This document shows positions 1 through 13,141 of a stretch of DNA of 64,000 bases, piece after piece (position 1 is the first letter of the stretch; each line of letters starts with the position of its first letter). The stretch covers positions 1,116,001-1,180,000 of the forward strand of contig NW_017264198.1 in the NCBI RefSeq assembly GCF_001619985.1, written 5' to 3'. The translations under genes were made by a program, and so were the position numbers. A model generated the notes under the pieces. The model did not search any database and had not been told where the DNA came from. It worked only from the letters and a program-made list of their open reading frames with translations. This DNA comes from Xylona heveae TC161. Its lineage: Eukaryota > Ascomycota > Xylonomycetes > Xylonales > Xylonaceae.

Positions 1-3000
1 GCCTATAGCCAGAGGGAGCCGCCTCAAAGCTCGTAGGGCACTTCCATTAGTACCTGCCCCTCATCCATCATGAAAATGGCGTTAGATTAATGTCACCTGA
101 CAGCATCAAGGAACGAACCTGAGAAAAAAAATTTGCAATATATGCTTTTCGGCCGAATGATGGATGTGTGCAAATTCACGGAACCTTGACAGCTGGCATT
201 TGCTTTAGACAAAGGGCTACTGTGCGACTGCCGCGGAATATACCTCGTAACCTCGTTCGAACCCTCCAGTCTGATATTAGAAGTACCTGCTTCGATTTTC
301 AAACTCTATCCTACCAGGGTATAACTTAGCAAGCAACCATCCCAACTGCTGCTAACTCATCCGAATACTTGTCAAAGTGGAGCCCTCACGGAGCAAGTTT
401 TCCAAAAGTCTAATCCTCTTGAGAGGGAACGGATTGAAGTTTGCTAAAAAGACTTGAGGAAAATTGCCTTTCAAACTTACCTTAGTTACTTCACCCAATG
501 AATGGCTATCAGAAGAGCGACTCTTAGACTCGATTAGAACAATGATTCCACCAGCTTCTCCCAGGGCTATCTCAAATAGACACACTCTCATTTTACCAGT
601 CTCCACTACGAAGCTCAGCTCTTCCGCGCATAGCTTCCTGACCCACGGATAATTCCTGGGCTCCTCCACCTGGCCAAGCTAAGGGTCCCACCTTTTACCA
701 TGACATCCAATGGCTACCGTGGTTATGCTTGGGTCCAATGAGGAGTTTTTGTTTTTTGTTATAATGGGAGGCCCAAATTAGGTGGCGGAAGAGCGAGCGG
801 GCGAGCAAAGACTATTCAAGGGAGCGAGTTCTAAACCCTGTCAATTGCTGGAGCATCATCAGATGATTTTTGGATGCTGACTGGGAATGCCCCACCAAAA
901 CAGACCAGGCTAGAACGAACGCCTTCTACAACAGGAAAATGTCCGTTCTCATGGATACAGTTACATTCTATTAGCTGGTTGACAGCTGCGAGCACAACGG
1001 TTCATCCCGCCACAACCATCTTTCTGGGTGGGAAGGTGAAAGGGTGTCTCCCAGGGCCCTGGACAGCTGTCGGGACATATCCATTTGAATGACAGGTTCC
1101 AAGGGGCAAAAAGGATCAAGGGTATACCATCCACGGATATAAAGTTTATGTTAATACGATTCCATCCTCGCTGGAGAGGCTGCAGTTTTCAAGGCTACCG
1201 GATTCACTTTGTCTAAGAAAATGGCAATTCAGGTTACCACAGCCAGAACTTTCTCGGTTATTGTTGCATCCGCGTCGGACTGAAGACTGCTCCACAAACC
1301 ACCAATAGATTTCGTCCTTGGTAGGAGACCTGAGTCCGGACCAAGCGGGCCGTGGACGGCCTTTCTCCCGAACCGACGGCTTCAGGTCGAAGTGGCCAAA
1401 TTTCGCTTTTTTTCTCCGATGAAAAGCGCTTTGGCTTCGAATTACGCTGAGGTGACCATCAAAGGGCGGCTTGGCTGAGGGTTGGACAGTGTGGACAGTA
1501 ATAATTGCCCCTCGCGCCAAATTGGTTCGGCCCGAGACCACAGCGGTCCGTGTTCAATGTGGAATCTCAAAGGTGGTGTCCCTTGAGGCTTCGTCTGCTA
1601 CTTCTTCGTCTTCGATGGTTCATCATCAACTAAACTCTGTACAGGACAAAAAATTTGAGCTTGTGGGGCAGTTAGGGATTGTACAAGATCGATCGTTCTT
1701 ATCCACGAGTCTAAAGTGTCGATTGAGTACAGAAGTGTATTCCGATCTTTTTCTATAGACGGCAGGCGGTCCATTTCCTTTTCCCCTCGAGTGCTTCAGA
1801 AACCGAGAATTGCAGGGGTTTGGGAAATTTAGACCACCTGAACCAGGTGACTACTGCGTATGGTCTCTTTAGTGCAATGGCATACCCTGTTCGGCTCACT
1901 AGCTACATTTGAGAGTGGGCAATTAGTCCATGACCGCGGGTACCTTCTACCCAAAAAACATCACTGTTGCCCCCTGATCGGCCTTTTCAGTCCCGTCTTT
2001 ACGCAATCTGCAAGGTAGCCTGAGTCCTCGAGAGGAAAGCATATTGTTGATCATAATGATATTTATCATCGCCACGTGCGATACACAATTGCGCACGCCT
2101 AACAGGGCGTGAACTCGATTGGCGACCAGATCTGGGCAAAACCCGAAAAGTATGACGTTTGAGATGGGTGTCTTGCAAAGGTTCTTACTTGGAGTAAATG
2201 TCAACGAAAAAAGAATTCTGGGCATCACAAACAAAGTTTTGCCAAGGCCTTCCGGTGGACGATTAGCGCAGCATTGATGTATTTGTCACTTTGAGCTGCG
2301 TTCGCAGCGATTGTCCCTATTCGGAAACCCTCGATGACTTATTGTGTGGGTGGGCATGGGTGCCCAGGTGATGGTCACTAAATTAATTGACGCGGGCTAC
2401 GAGTCCAGAAAGCCAATGAGAACACCATCCTCGGACTGTTGGCACTAATCAGGACGGAAAAGAACTCGGAGAATTAAAAGCCGGCGGCAGAGTCTCCCAT
2501 GCAAATGATGGTGTCAAAGAGAGAAAGGCCCAAAGAGCTGTGGGCATGATCATTTCCTTGGGTGGGAAGGATGTTGTTCTTAGTTCGCCAGCACCGCGGG
2601 CTGTCTGTTTGGCGAGGAGCGTACGCATCTCAGCTAAACGAGGAAGAAGATTTGCGTTTGATGCAGTATGGACCTAACTAACGTGACAGTCATCCCGCGC
2701 TGGAATTTCCCAGTCGGAAAAGCAGACCTCAGCGCACCGTCCACGGCACTTACGACGCCGTCGCTGCAGGCGTTTGGCCGACCTAAACAATCAACCCGTC
2801 CAGGACGCCTCTTTATTACAGAGTGCCGCGGGTTCTCGGCGATTTTAGGAGAGGATGAGGTGCTCGTAGGCGTACCAGAGGTAGTGGTTGGAGGTACTCG
2901 CAACAGTACTCACAAAAGCGTCAGATTGGGGTACCTTGGGTCCCACGCGGGGAGCTCAAGGTATCATTCGCGAAACACAAAACTGAAGACAAAATGCTTC

Positions 3001-3868
3001 GAGAAACGCGGTCCATCTATTCTTAATAGGCCCCTTGAATCAGCGTTGCTTGCAGGCTTCTGAGACCCCAGGTTCAGCGGTCCCGGTACGTTGGACTGGG
3101 TGCGGTGAACCTGGCCCTCGTGGGTGAAGAAAGAGGGACGTTTTTCTCGTGGTGGGCGTTGGGGGCTCGGGGGAGGATGAATTGACCCATGCAGCAGTTT
3201 GCGGCAAAGCTGCCGAACCCGAAGCTCGCTCAAACCCGGTCCTAGTCATTTCTGACTGCAACTTGTCTGATGACATTTCATGGGCAGCACTACGTAGAGT
3301 GAACCCTAGTGGTACCGAACGGCGGCGAGAGCTTGATTAGGTCTTGGTCCGGTACGTGGGCCGCTGTGCCCCCGCACACACCATCTCCGTCTCTCTCACT
3401 TCGCACCAGCGATCGCTCGCCGAATTAACTTACTCCTCCTCGTATGGGGCCCATCGAGGGCTTTTTTTTCTCTCAGGCCAAACCGGCTCGAACTGCGACC
3501 CCCCTCCCCCCTATCGGCCCCACTCCCTTTCCAACCGTGTGATTCTGCCGGTTCCATCGCTCTAGTCTTCATCGTGACCCGCCTGTGGTCGCTCGTTTTT
3601 GAAGATCCTGGGATGGTATATCAGATACAGATCCAAGGACTGAGGGTCCAAAAGCATCGTGCCATTCGCTAATCAGGCATGATCGAGACATCCCTGGGGG
3701 TTTTGACAGCCACCTCAATCCGACTTCTCATGCAGTTATCTCCTTGATCTGTTTACCGTTATTATATCGCCGTCACGTCCCTTCTCGTGCTCTTCGACTT
3801 TGTCCTTTTTCGCTCGTTGCTCCCCCGGTTAATGTGTCTTGGCCACTGAAGGCCTCAAATCAGTCCAA
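1..3868. other. Gene-poor stretch, no supported gene
   Basis: Only short open frames occur here, often overlapping on both strands, with no recognisable domain and no convincing exon chain. A 105-codon minus-strand frame at 352-669 reads somewhat protein-like and is treated under findings. The last 450 bases before the next gene are rich in C and T, as is common in fungal promoters. I see no tRNA, no terminal repeats and no transposase motif. Confidence 0.6.
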
Positions 3869-5284
3869 ATGGATCGCGCAGCCGAATCTGATTCCTACAA
3901 GATCATTGCTTGTCATGCCGCTTTGATCGCCATCTCCACGATTGCCGTCGGCCTTCGTCTATATTCGCGTGTCATTGTGGTCAAGCATGCAGGATGGGAT
4001 GATTGTGAGTGGTTGCTTTTCCCGGATGCCGCTCTTGGTGCTCTTGGAAATACTGACATCTCGTCTCCTCGCAGTTCTTTGTGCGTTGAGCTATGTATGG
4101 ATTTCGGCAACCGCATTGGAATACAATGTGACATTATGTTCTTGAAGCTGATATCAAATGCCAGGTGCTCATTATGACCGTGATGATTATCGATCTTGTT
4201 TGTACGTTTTTTTCGCCGCCTTTCTCAAGTATTCTGTATCGCAAATTAACAATCTCGCAGCTTGTGATTCGGAATTAGGTCGTCACTGGGATACACTTAG
4301 CATGAAGCACATGGAGCAGTTTCTTAAGGTATGGAATTTACTTCATGCATATAATCGTTGCTAATGGATGTTCTCAGTATCAATTTGCCGTGGAAATGCT
4401 TTATATTGCCGCTTTCATGTCCATCAAAATGTCCTACGTTTGTCTCTATCTTCGTATCTTCCCTCATCGGACGTTCCGGATCATAAATTACTGCCTTCTC
4501 GCCTTCCTGACATGCAATTGGCTCGAGGAGACAATGGTTGTCGTGTTTCAATGCCACCCTGTCGCTCATGCCTTCATGCCTTTGATGAAAGGTTCCTGTC
4601 TCAACCTACTTACCTTCTACTACGTTTCATTCGGCATTAAGCTGGCAACCGACCTGATCGTCTTCTCCTTGCCGATTCCAATGATGCGAGGCGCCAATAT
4701 GCCAAAGGCCCAGTACATTGGTGTTCTTGTTATGTTTACCTTGGGTTTCTTGTAAGTCTGCCCAATCCTCCCGCTTCCCAATTCTCTTTACGCTAATCGG
4801 AACGGTCACAGCGTTTGTATCGTCAGTATTATCCGTGCTACTTATCTCAAAGATTCCATCACCGATGCAACCTGTAAGCTACCGAAGACTCTCCGCCACC
4901 ATTCGTGTCCATATGAGCTGACTCATTCCTCTTCCAGGGCTGCTTGTTGACCAATTGAACTGGTCCGTCATCGAAGTCAACACTGCCGTCATTGCCTCTT
5001 GCATTCCTGCTCTCAAGACGCTCGTCATGCAGTCCTCTGGTATGCGAAGATTGCTCGGCATGTACAGAACGCACGGCGCAAGCTCTCGTGATCACTATGA
5101 TCTGAAAACGAACAACATGCCACTTACGGACCTCGGACGTTCTCGTCACGATAAGCGTGAGCGCATCTTGGAAGACGGCGAGAGTGAGGAGAACATCATG
5201 GCCAACGGGTCCGAGCCTGGCCATGGTGACATCACCGTCACTACGAAATGGTCCATTATCACCTCGCAACATGAGGCCAAATAG
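3869..5284 (+). CDS. Fungal rhodopsin-domain (seven-pass) integral membrane protein
   Basis: Predicted 358-residue protein from seven exons: 3869-4004, 4075-4127, 4165-4201, 4261-4328, 4378-4751, 4812-4873 and 4938-5284. All joins keep frame. Seven hydrophobic segments are present. Signatures of the fungal rhodopsin-like domain family (Pth11-related membrane proteins) are visible: RLYSR followed by GWDD near residues 24-45, a membrane segment with FKM-like spacing (SIKMSYVCLYLRIF), FQCHPV, DLIVFSLPIP, LGFFVCIVSIIR and a final W..IE....I.SCIPALK. The roughly 100-residue tail after the last segment is polar and probably cytosolic. Members are assumed to sense or transport at the cell surface, but most have no known ligand, so no function is claimed. 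The second intron (4128-4164, 37 nt) is very short and is the least certain junction. It stands alone, with no clear partner gene nearby. Confidence 0.82.
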
Positions 5285-7467
5285 ACTGATTACAACATCC
5301 GGGGTCGTACCCCCTCCAAAGTCACTGCCAACTACCCTACATTCTTTTATGTCAACGTCGCGGGCGACATAACTGGCTACCGTCATCCACAATAATTGGA
5401 CCCTTCACATTTACAATCGCTTTAGAGCAGCACGTTTTGTAGATGTCCTTCTCCCCCCCCCCCTCCTTTCTGATTCACTTGTTCTGCACATAGCGAACCT
5501 CTCAGCGATTCATGATTCGGCACACGATTAATCTGTCGTGAGCCTAACTATAGACTCTTTTTGCATATTACTCTTTCTTTTTCCTGCATTACGGTTCGAT
5601 ACCATTTTCTTTTCTCTTTTCTCTTCCATCGTCATCGTTTGGACCACGGCTATACCCTGGGGCCTTAGCCACATTTTATAATGGCCACCCTTTCTCCTTT
5701 CTCTTTCACTTCACTATTGTTTTTCTTTATTTGTCTCCGCTTCTTCGTTTCACAGCGGCTTTTGAATGTCAATAAGAATTTATTTTGAAGATGGTTGCCA
5801 ATAGAGTACTAGACCTAATAGGAAGTTTCTTAATTGGCTTACCTACCTACATTGTCCCCTTGCAAGAATACAAGCGCACCCGGCGGGCCTCCCACTATCG
5901 TACGCTTGCAATCGTCCCAAAACCGTTGCTTTTTTTTTCGATTTGCCTAATCACGATTCAAGTACTCGACGCCTATGTACAAGGCATCATGCGGACCTAA
6001 TACCTCACGACAAATCGGCTTCAAGATTATAGTTTGAGTTGGCACATTGTCCCTGTTTTCTATATACGATCATACCCGATTCGATGGCGAGCAATCATCT
6101 TTCTTGTCATTGCTGAGTAACCACCCTGTAATCTTCAATCTTCTGAGGCCATCTTTTCCCATTCCTCTAGACAAACATGTCACACCGAATGAATCCCGCC
6201 TTAGCCCTACTCCTATTGTTCGATGAAACTCAGAGGGAAAGACTTGTCGCAGATGTGGAAACTCATAGAAAGCCTCCGACTCTATAACCACAAACGCAGG
6301 CCATCACATTCTAAAAATGACTAATTCTCCCTAGCACCTTTGGCCATCGCCTTCAGAGCAATTATACATGGAATGCCGCGGCATCAATTACGGTTATCCA
6401 AGTGACCAACTTATTTGCTACGATTTCTCAGAGACGGTAATACAAGTTCAACGTAGTTTAGCTCTAGGTAATTTGTGAGTTCACGATATTGCACGCACTG
6501 CTCACCAGTCTCAGTTTTCACCTGCATTGGAATCTGGTTCCGGGATTTTATATAGGACCCCTTCTACTCCTCCTTCTACTCTTGCGACACCCTACGCCCC
6601 CGAGGTTATCCATGACCGCAATTCGCATAGTGGCATCGGTTACGATGGCGGTTCGACATCTCAATACCGTCTTGTCTGGCCCAAGCCTTGACGAACATGT
6701 TTCGGGATATTGAAGAACATAAGAAAGAGATTCATGGTACAATTATCGGAGTTCTGCCATAGGATGTCTTACTCTTGACTTTCCTGTTTCACGGCACATT
6801 ATTTCTCGGGAACCAAGAGCACCTTACGCCTCACAATCTTCCCATACGAGTCTAAGAAGTGTGTAACCAATGTACGGAGTCTCGTGTGGGCTGGCCAGGC
6901 GTGGGCTCTAAGACAAGGTGACGTTCTAGAACTTGAATTCTTATGGTTTCGCCGCGGAGAGTATTTCTTTGTGACTGTTTGAAATTCCTCTGGGAGGCCA
7001 TTCCGAAAACCTTTTACCCGGTAGAGCCTCGGCTTGAGCCACAATCTCAAGGCCACTTGATTCGTTTTCCATGTTTGATTCATCCAACGATCGTCGAGCG
7101 TCAAGAAATGCCTAATTGCGAATGAAGAAAGCTGCTAATCCGCATCTAAACGTCTGCCTCGGACAGGACATTCATTCTGGTCAGTTACAAAGTTTGACGA
7201 CAATCACAGGCGTCGCCGAATTGAGCTTCAGCATGATGCTGTAATGTCGAACAGCAAACGATCTTGCCAAGACTATAATGCAGAGAAAAGGAAATGATGA
7301 ATTTCGTTTCAGGAAAGAAGATGGAATAAAAATTGTGACATTCGGAAAAGCACTGAGATGCAAAGAATCCTACAGACTATTGAGACGATAGAGCTATGCT
7401 CCTGGCAAAGGATTCTTTTCACGGAATACGATACGACACCGCGGCTCTGAAATCGCTTCGATATCGT

Positions 7468-7501
<34 letters not shown>

Positions 7502-10500
7502 TCTACTACACGTAGCTACGCTCGAAAATTCACAGGACCCCTAACTCAGGGAGCTAAAATGGCAAGTGTCAGAACCACCTCCTTACCCCGCAGTGCAGAC
7601 ACTAAACAACTAAATAGGGAGAAATGGCCTGATGTTCTGTATGCACTCAGGCCAAAAAACAAATTGCAGGTTGCAAAAGGCAACAATAAGCGCCGCGTTT
7701 ATTATTGCAACCACTCTCAAACTGCGCGAATCGAACGATCTGTGCGATCTAAGCGCAACGGCTTTTCTTACGTTCCATAGCATAACGGTAGGTGAACACA
7801 GGATTCAATATAAAATTGCTTCAGGTAATCAATCCCCTGAATTGGTCGCCAATTCTCGGCATTGACTTGGCATCAATTTTCGCAACAATGTGGGACCTCT
7901 CCTGAGCAACAGGAATTGGTTGTTATTCCATTGGACGACGGTCAGCACTACTTGAATTTCCCGGCACCAATGATGGGAGATCGACTGCATGGTGAGACAA
8001 AGCATGTGTTGCAGAGCTTCGTCAAGGACTTTTCACATTGTATCAAGCACTGCGCCGTGATGATAGCAGCGTCGCCATTGGTGCTTTCTCAGCAAATTTC
8101 ACAACAGCATATCTGCTCCTCCTTGTCCCATCCTCGAAGCGATGAGATCCTTGCTTGCTCAGGGCGGGGGTGAATGGGTGGCGAACCGTTCGGACACACA
8201 GAACTGTTTGATCACATCGTTTAGATACTTTTCAACTATGTATGGCATCCGTGACTAGGGCCTGAAAGCCTAGAACATCAAAGGATCAGCAATTTTCTTT
8301 TCGCACATGGGCTGAGCAAGAGTTTCGCGTGCAGGGTGATCGATGCAGCTGTAAGGTTTCCCACGTTATAGTGGACCAGGATAACAGACAGGGGGGAGAG
8401 GGGGCGACCAGGGACATGGCAGGGATGGTCTCAGGGTTCTCATCGGCTGGGGTTCTTATGATTCGTCAACAGCGGACAAAAAATCAACTGATTATTGTGG
8501 GCTGTAAATCACCGAGTTGACATTCGGCCTAGAATCGAGAACAAAAAGACCACAATTCGTGCCCCACGCTCATTTTGCGTCTCAACCGAGACGCTTTCGC
8601 TCGCAGGGTTGAGAAGTAGGCGAGAAAACAAAGAGAAGGGGAAAGATCAGACGCTGAACGCTTTCAAATTTTGTTTTGCCCTTCGCAACCTCGCGACCCT
8701 TAGTATAGGGGTATTATTGACCGGCGCTCAACTCCTTATCGCAAAGCTCTTTGGCAGCTAGGTCGCTTACAAGTGGGTAGTTCTCCACAATCATAATAAA
8801 CTCTACGGTCCATTGCGACAGCGTATGATGCTTTGGTATGTACACGCATATTTGACCGAAAAGAAGACTTGAGCACACGCTCAGCGATCCACATTTGTCA
8901 CTTAGATATTGATAGATTTGGCCTAGAGAGCATATTGTTCCTGTGCAGATTATCAAATCGCCAGCATCATGGATGCCCAGTAATCATGTAGCTGCTGAAA
9001 ATGCTGCATTTTCACTATTCAATCCCGGGGATACTCTCTTTACGAGCGGCAGTTACGACCAGATCCGGTTTTTTTTTTAACCACCTTCAGCGCCTGCATG
9101 CATGTGGCTGCATGGATATATTCGACTGCTTACTCCGACGGATTACCTCTCAAGGTTTGCAGCGAGATACAAAATACGGCATGGCGTTACTAGTTTGCAA
9201 AGCAGCACATGGCCAAGGCCCATGCTCGAAAATATCATTTCGACCCCTTATTGGCGATGCGAGCTCCGGCACGGCCCCTAGCGGCTTCGGCCCTGCTGCC
9301 GGTTTTTGGCGGTGTTTGTCCGGCAAAAGAACCTTGGCCGTAGAAATTCTCGACTCCAATACATGCTCCTGATCAATAGTACTCTGTATTGCCGGAACTT
9401 CCGTCAATCGCATCTGAAGAATAGTACTGATCAATTGACTGGGCGAACCCAGCGTGGAGCTTATTACAGACTGCTCCGATTGAGTGATCAACGGCGTGCA
9501 GAGTTACTTTCAGAAACGATTTGCATCAGACTTGAGAGGTTCGGATGCTTCGGCGAATCGACTGTTGGCTTAGTTATCTGGCTTGTCCGATCATATCCTG
9601 TAAAAAGTTCTTCCATGATGCTTCGATCAGTGCATGAGGGAATCAGTGCGTGGAGACCCGCACCGAAGTGCCAATAGCATGGTCGGTAACACCACAACTA
9701 CTTTGTACCTCTCTTTTCAGAGAGACTAATCAACTGGACTGGACCGATGCTAGCGATTCGCGAGTGCATCCCTTCGCGATCCCTCGGCCCTCGTGGAGAT
9801 GACGAGAGTTGCCGCCGGCAGCGGCGGCCCTGTTCAGAAGTGGAAAACTGCAAAGCGGCCAGAACCCTCTGTGGGCCATAACTTGATCCTTCATGCCTTC
9901 TCTTCCCTCATGGCTTGATAGCTTGGCGTTATCACCTTGTGAGGCCGCTTTGAAAACTGTCATTGTAGCAAGGTGAGTTTAGTTTGGGTTCTGATTTCAC
10001 CTTTGGGCTGGCTACGAGCGACTGATAGCACGCAAAAAATAAAGCATGGTGCAAACTGTATACGCTCAGAAGAGCACTATACGGAGTTGGGCAATTGTCC
10101 GCTCGTTATCTCGACCCGCTTCCATCAAGCAATGATGAATGTGGACCCGGTCAGAACCCACCCTCGCGTGCGCCACAGCGGATTTGGACTGGGTTTGGGG
10201 AGCAAAGAGGAGATGAGAGCGGAGCTGGCGAGCGACCGAAAAAAGGTGACAGTTAGCAAGACCATGGCATCAACCTCCTACCAGCGCTGGCTAGGTAGGG
10301 GCACCAGTGCACCGCCCGAGAGTTACCACTCTTTTGCCCCCCTCTCGGTTAGATTCTGCACGAGGGCGCCTGGCACCCTGACACTCACTCTCCCTTTCGG
10401 CATTACTCCCTTGCTCGTTGCACCCCTCGGAGAGGTTCGTGTCTGCTTTCCTCTTGTCACTTGTCGCGTGCATCATTGGCCGACTCAATTGGCTGATATC

Positions 10501-11102
10501 AACCACGCTTCTATAGCGTGCGAAGAGGGGCCGCCCGGAGGAGAGACCGGGGACGCAGTTCGCCCATGAGGTGCCGGTTAACGACGAAGACCTTTTTGTC
10601 GCATTGCAGTACATGCGCCCTGGCATCCCCTTGCCCAGCAACTAGTGCCGCTACTATCTAGGCGATGGCAGAAAGCTATTCCATGCCATCCGATATCCTG
10701 ACCAGCGTGGGACCCCCATTGTGTGGTCCCAGGATGGCATCGCGCACTACCGCACTCAACTGAGACCTTCCTCAGTGGCCATGGGGCCTCGCTTGATTCA
10801 TTGACCTCTCGCCCCTGCACGCTCGTGGGGCCAGCAGCAAATGAGCAGAGAAGCACGACCTCTCCTCCAAAGACTACATTAGTAGACTGCAACCCCTCGC
10901 GGATGCAGACTTCGATTTGGATGTTTGGAGACCGTCTCGAAATTCAGTTTCCTGCATTATTCCCTCTTTGAGTTTGCATTGGCCATTGTTGGCGTGCTTA
11001 CCTACTCTTTGCGGACATTTGAGTCGACTGCTTGAAGCAGCCGGAAATCACTGAAGGTCGACTCCCATTGAAATATCCAGGTGGCTCAAAATTAAACCCG
11101 CC
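5285..11102. other. 5.8 kb gene-poor stretch
   Basis: No open frame here carries a recognised motif or builds into a spliced gene. It contains an 11-C run near 5453, a C/T-rich stretch (5560-5760), and an uninterrupted run of 30 A at 7469-7498. A 101-codon minus-strand frame (6799-7104) and a 198-codon plus-strand frame (9973-10569) have low-complexity, proline- and arginine-rich compositions and no family resemblance. The last several hundred bases probably include the promoter of the downstream MFS gene. Confidence 0.6.
7469..7498 (+). repeat. A30 homopolymer
   Basis: Thirty consecutive A residues on the plus strand, isolated in a gene-free stretch. It could be plain slippage expansion or the tail of an old retroposed copy. 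No flanking target duplication or upstream element was recognised. Confidence 0.9.
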
Positions 11103-13141
11103 ATGGCCGACGTCGATTCTACAAAGCCCGTGCAGGACCCGGTGGCCCAGCCGGAGACAACATGGGATGCCGCGCCTGTCGCTGACACGCAGGCGCGACC
11201 GGAATCCACCGGTCAGCCCGGTGAGAAGCCTCACCATCATCATCTCGTCCAAGAGCTGGCTCAGGCGAACGAGGAGACTCTGCCGGCTGGATACTTTAAA
11301 AGCATGAACTTTATTGGTTCAGTGGTTGCGAGTGGTTTCCTTGCGATCAGTTTATATTTGGGTTTCGTCTTGCCTGCAAATGCTCTTGCAAACATTAATG
11401 CAGATATCGGTAAGATACCCCACGGACTTGGCTCATGAACTCCTCAATTGACAATATTATGCGACAGGCCCAAGCAGTCTGATTAACCAGTGCTCGACTG
11501 TTTTTACGCTGGTTAGCGGCGTCCTCCTTATGCTCGTCGGTCGTCTTGGTGATATTTTCGGTCGTCGATATTTCCTCATCGGAGGACAGTGCTTCGGTGT
11601 CATTGGTGGTATTGTCTGCGCTACGGCCCAGAACGTTCCCACCGTCATTGGCGGAACCGTGCTTGTTGGTGTTGCAGGCGCTGTTCAATTGACTTTCAGC
11701 TTCGTCATCGCGGAACTGGTCCCGAACAAGTACCGTGCCTATGTTGACGCAGGTCTCTTTGCTTGCACGATTCCTTTCGCCGCCATGGGACCGGCATTCG
11801 CCAGGTTGTTGGTCACGAATACTCATCTGAGTTGGCGCGCGATGTACGTCCTCAACATCGTCTGCTGTTCCGTCTCTGCTATTCTTTACGCCATCTTCTA
11901 CCACCCCCCCAACTACCAGCAAATTAACGGCTCGACCTCTCGCTTGGCTGAGCTCAAAAAATTTGATTGGATTGGTCTCGTTCTTTACACCGGTGGTCTT
12001 GTCTGCCTTTTCCTCGGTCTCTGTAAGTCTCAACCTTTTCGATCAGTCTGAAGCTTTTCCCGGGTCTGACTTGTATTGTTCTATAGCTTGGGGCCCTAGC
12101 ACTTACCCATGGACTTCGGCCCATACTTTGTCGACTTTGATCATTGGCTGCGTCGTTCTTTTGTTCTTTGGTCTCTGGAATACCTTCGCCCCCATTCAGG
12201 AACCTCTGATGCCGCGATCGCTCTTCAAGAACCGGAACTTCCTTGCCAATGTCGGCGTTGGTTCAGTTGGAACCATTGTCTACTTCTCTATGAACCTTCT
12301 GTGGCCCCTTGAGATTGAGCATCTGTTCACAACTGACAATATCGAGATTGGATGGATTGCTGTAAGTCCACTACCATTGAGATGTGACGAAGATCCTTGA
12401 GACAGCAGCTAACTGTATCTGCTACAGTGCAGCACAGGCGCCGGTGTGGTGTTTGGCCAGATCATGGCTGGCCTTTTCTACAAGCGCATTGGCTTCGCCA
12501 GATGGCAGCTGGTCGCTTCTACCGTCATCATGACTGCTTTCCTGGCCGGCTTGGCTGCTCTTACCGAGTACAGGCGTCCCCTGGGTCTTGCTTTCACCGT
12601 TCTTGGTGGCTTCGGTGTCGGCTACCTTGAGCTGGTCACCATTGTCAATGCTACTTTGGTGTGCAAGCCCGGTGAGATTGGGTTCTCCAGCTGCTTCCTT
12701 GGCGGTGCCAAACAAGTCGCCGGATCCATCGCCGCCTCGATCTATGTGGCCATTCTCAACGGTCGTCTTACCGTCAATGCTCCAAAGTACATGGTCCCAG
12801 CTATCCTCGGGTCAGGTGTTCCTGAGTCGGAGCTTAAGGAAACCTTGGGGCTCGCTCTTGGAGGTTCAGACCTTCACGCAGTTGCCGGAATCACCGACAA
12901 GCAAATTTCCATCATTGAGACAGCCGCGAAGCTTACATTTGCGCAATCTTTCAAGATTGTTTTCCTTGCTTCAATCGCTTTTGGTGGCTTGGCGATTATC
13001 TGCGCCTTCCTCTCACAGGACGTTGATGAGAAGATGACCGGTGAGGTTGCTCGCAAGCTTCGTCACGTTGGCTCCGACGATGCCTTCTCCAGCGCTTCCA
13101 GCGATGCTGGCCAGCAGTACAGTGGAAACGAGAAGGCATAA
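11103..13141 (+). CDS. MFS transporter, TRI12 (trichothecene efflux pump) type
   Basis: Predicted 616-residue, multi-pass plasma-membrane transporter from four exons: 11103-11409, 11468-12022, 12087-12361 and 12428-13141. A polar N-terminal tail of about 60 residues includes a HHHH patch. It is followed by about 14 hydrophobic segments, as expected for the 14-TMS drug:H+ antiporters. The MFS loop motif between helices 2 and 3 is clear (GRLGDIFGRRYF). The general layout (ETLPAGYF lead-in, NINADIGPSS, WRAMYVLNI, SWGPSTYPW) fits the TRI12/siderophore-type branch. These pumps export toxins, drugs or iron chelates using the proton gradient; the substrate here cannot be read from sequence. No biosynthetic gene lies within several kb on either side, so a role in a local cluster is not supported. 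Length matches the family. The C-terminus is a Ser-rich cytosolic tail. Confidence 0.88.

Noticed and set aside
240-275. GTTCGAACCC-like sequence resembling a tRNA T-loop
   Set aside because: No acceptor stem, D-arm or anticodon arm fits around it.
6799-7104. Minus-strand 101-codon frame, considered as a relic
   Set aside because: Some stretches look protein-like but I could not tie it to any family or extend it by splicing.
9973-10569. Plus-strand 198-codon open frame
   Set aside because: No recognisable motif, overlapping open frames on the other strand, and low-complexity composition; probably chance in a less AT-rich stretch.
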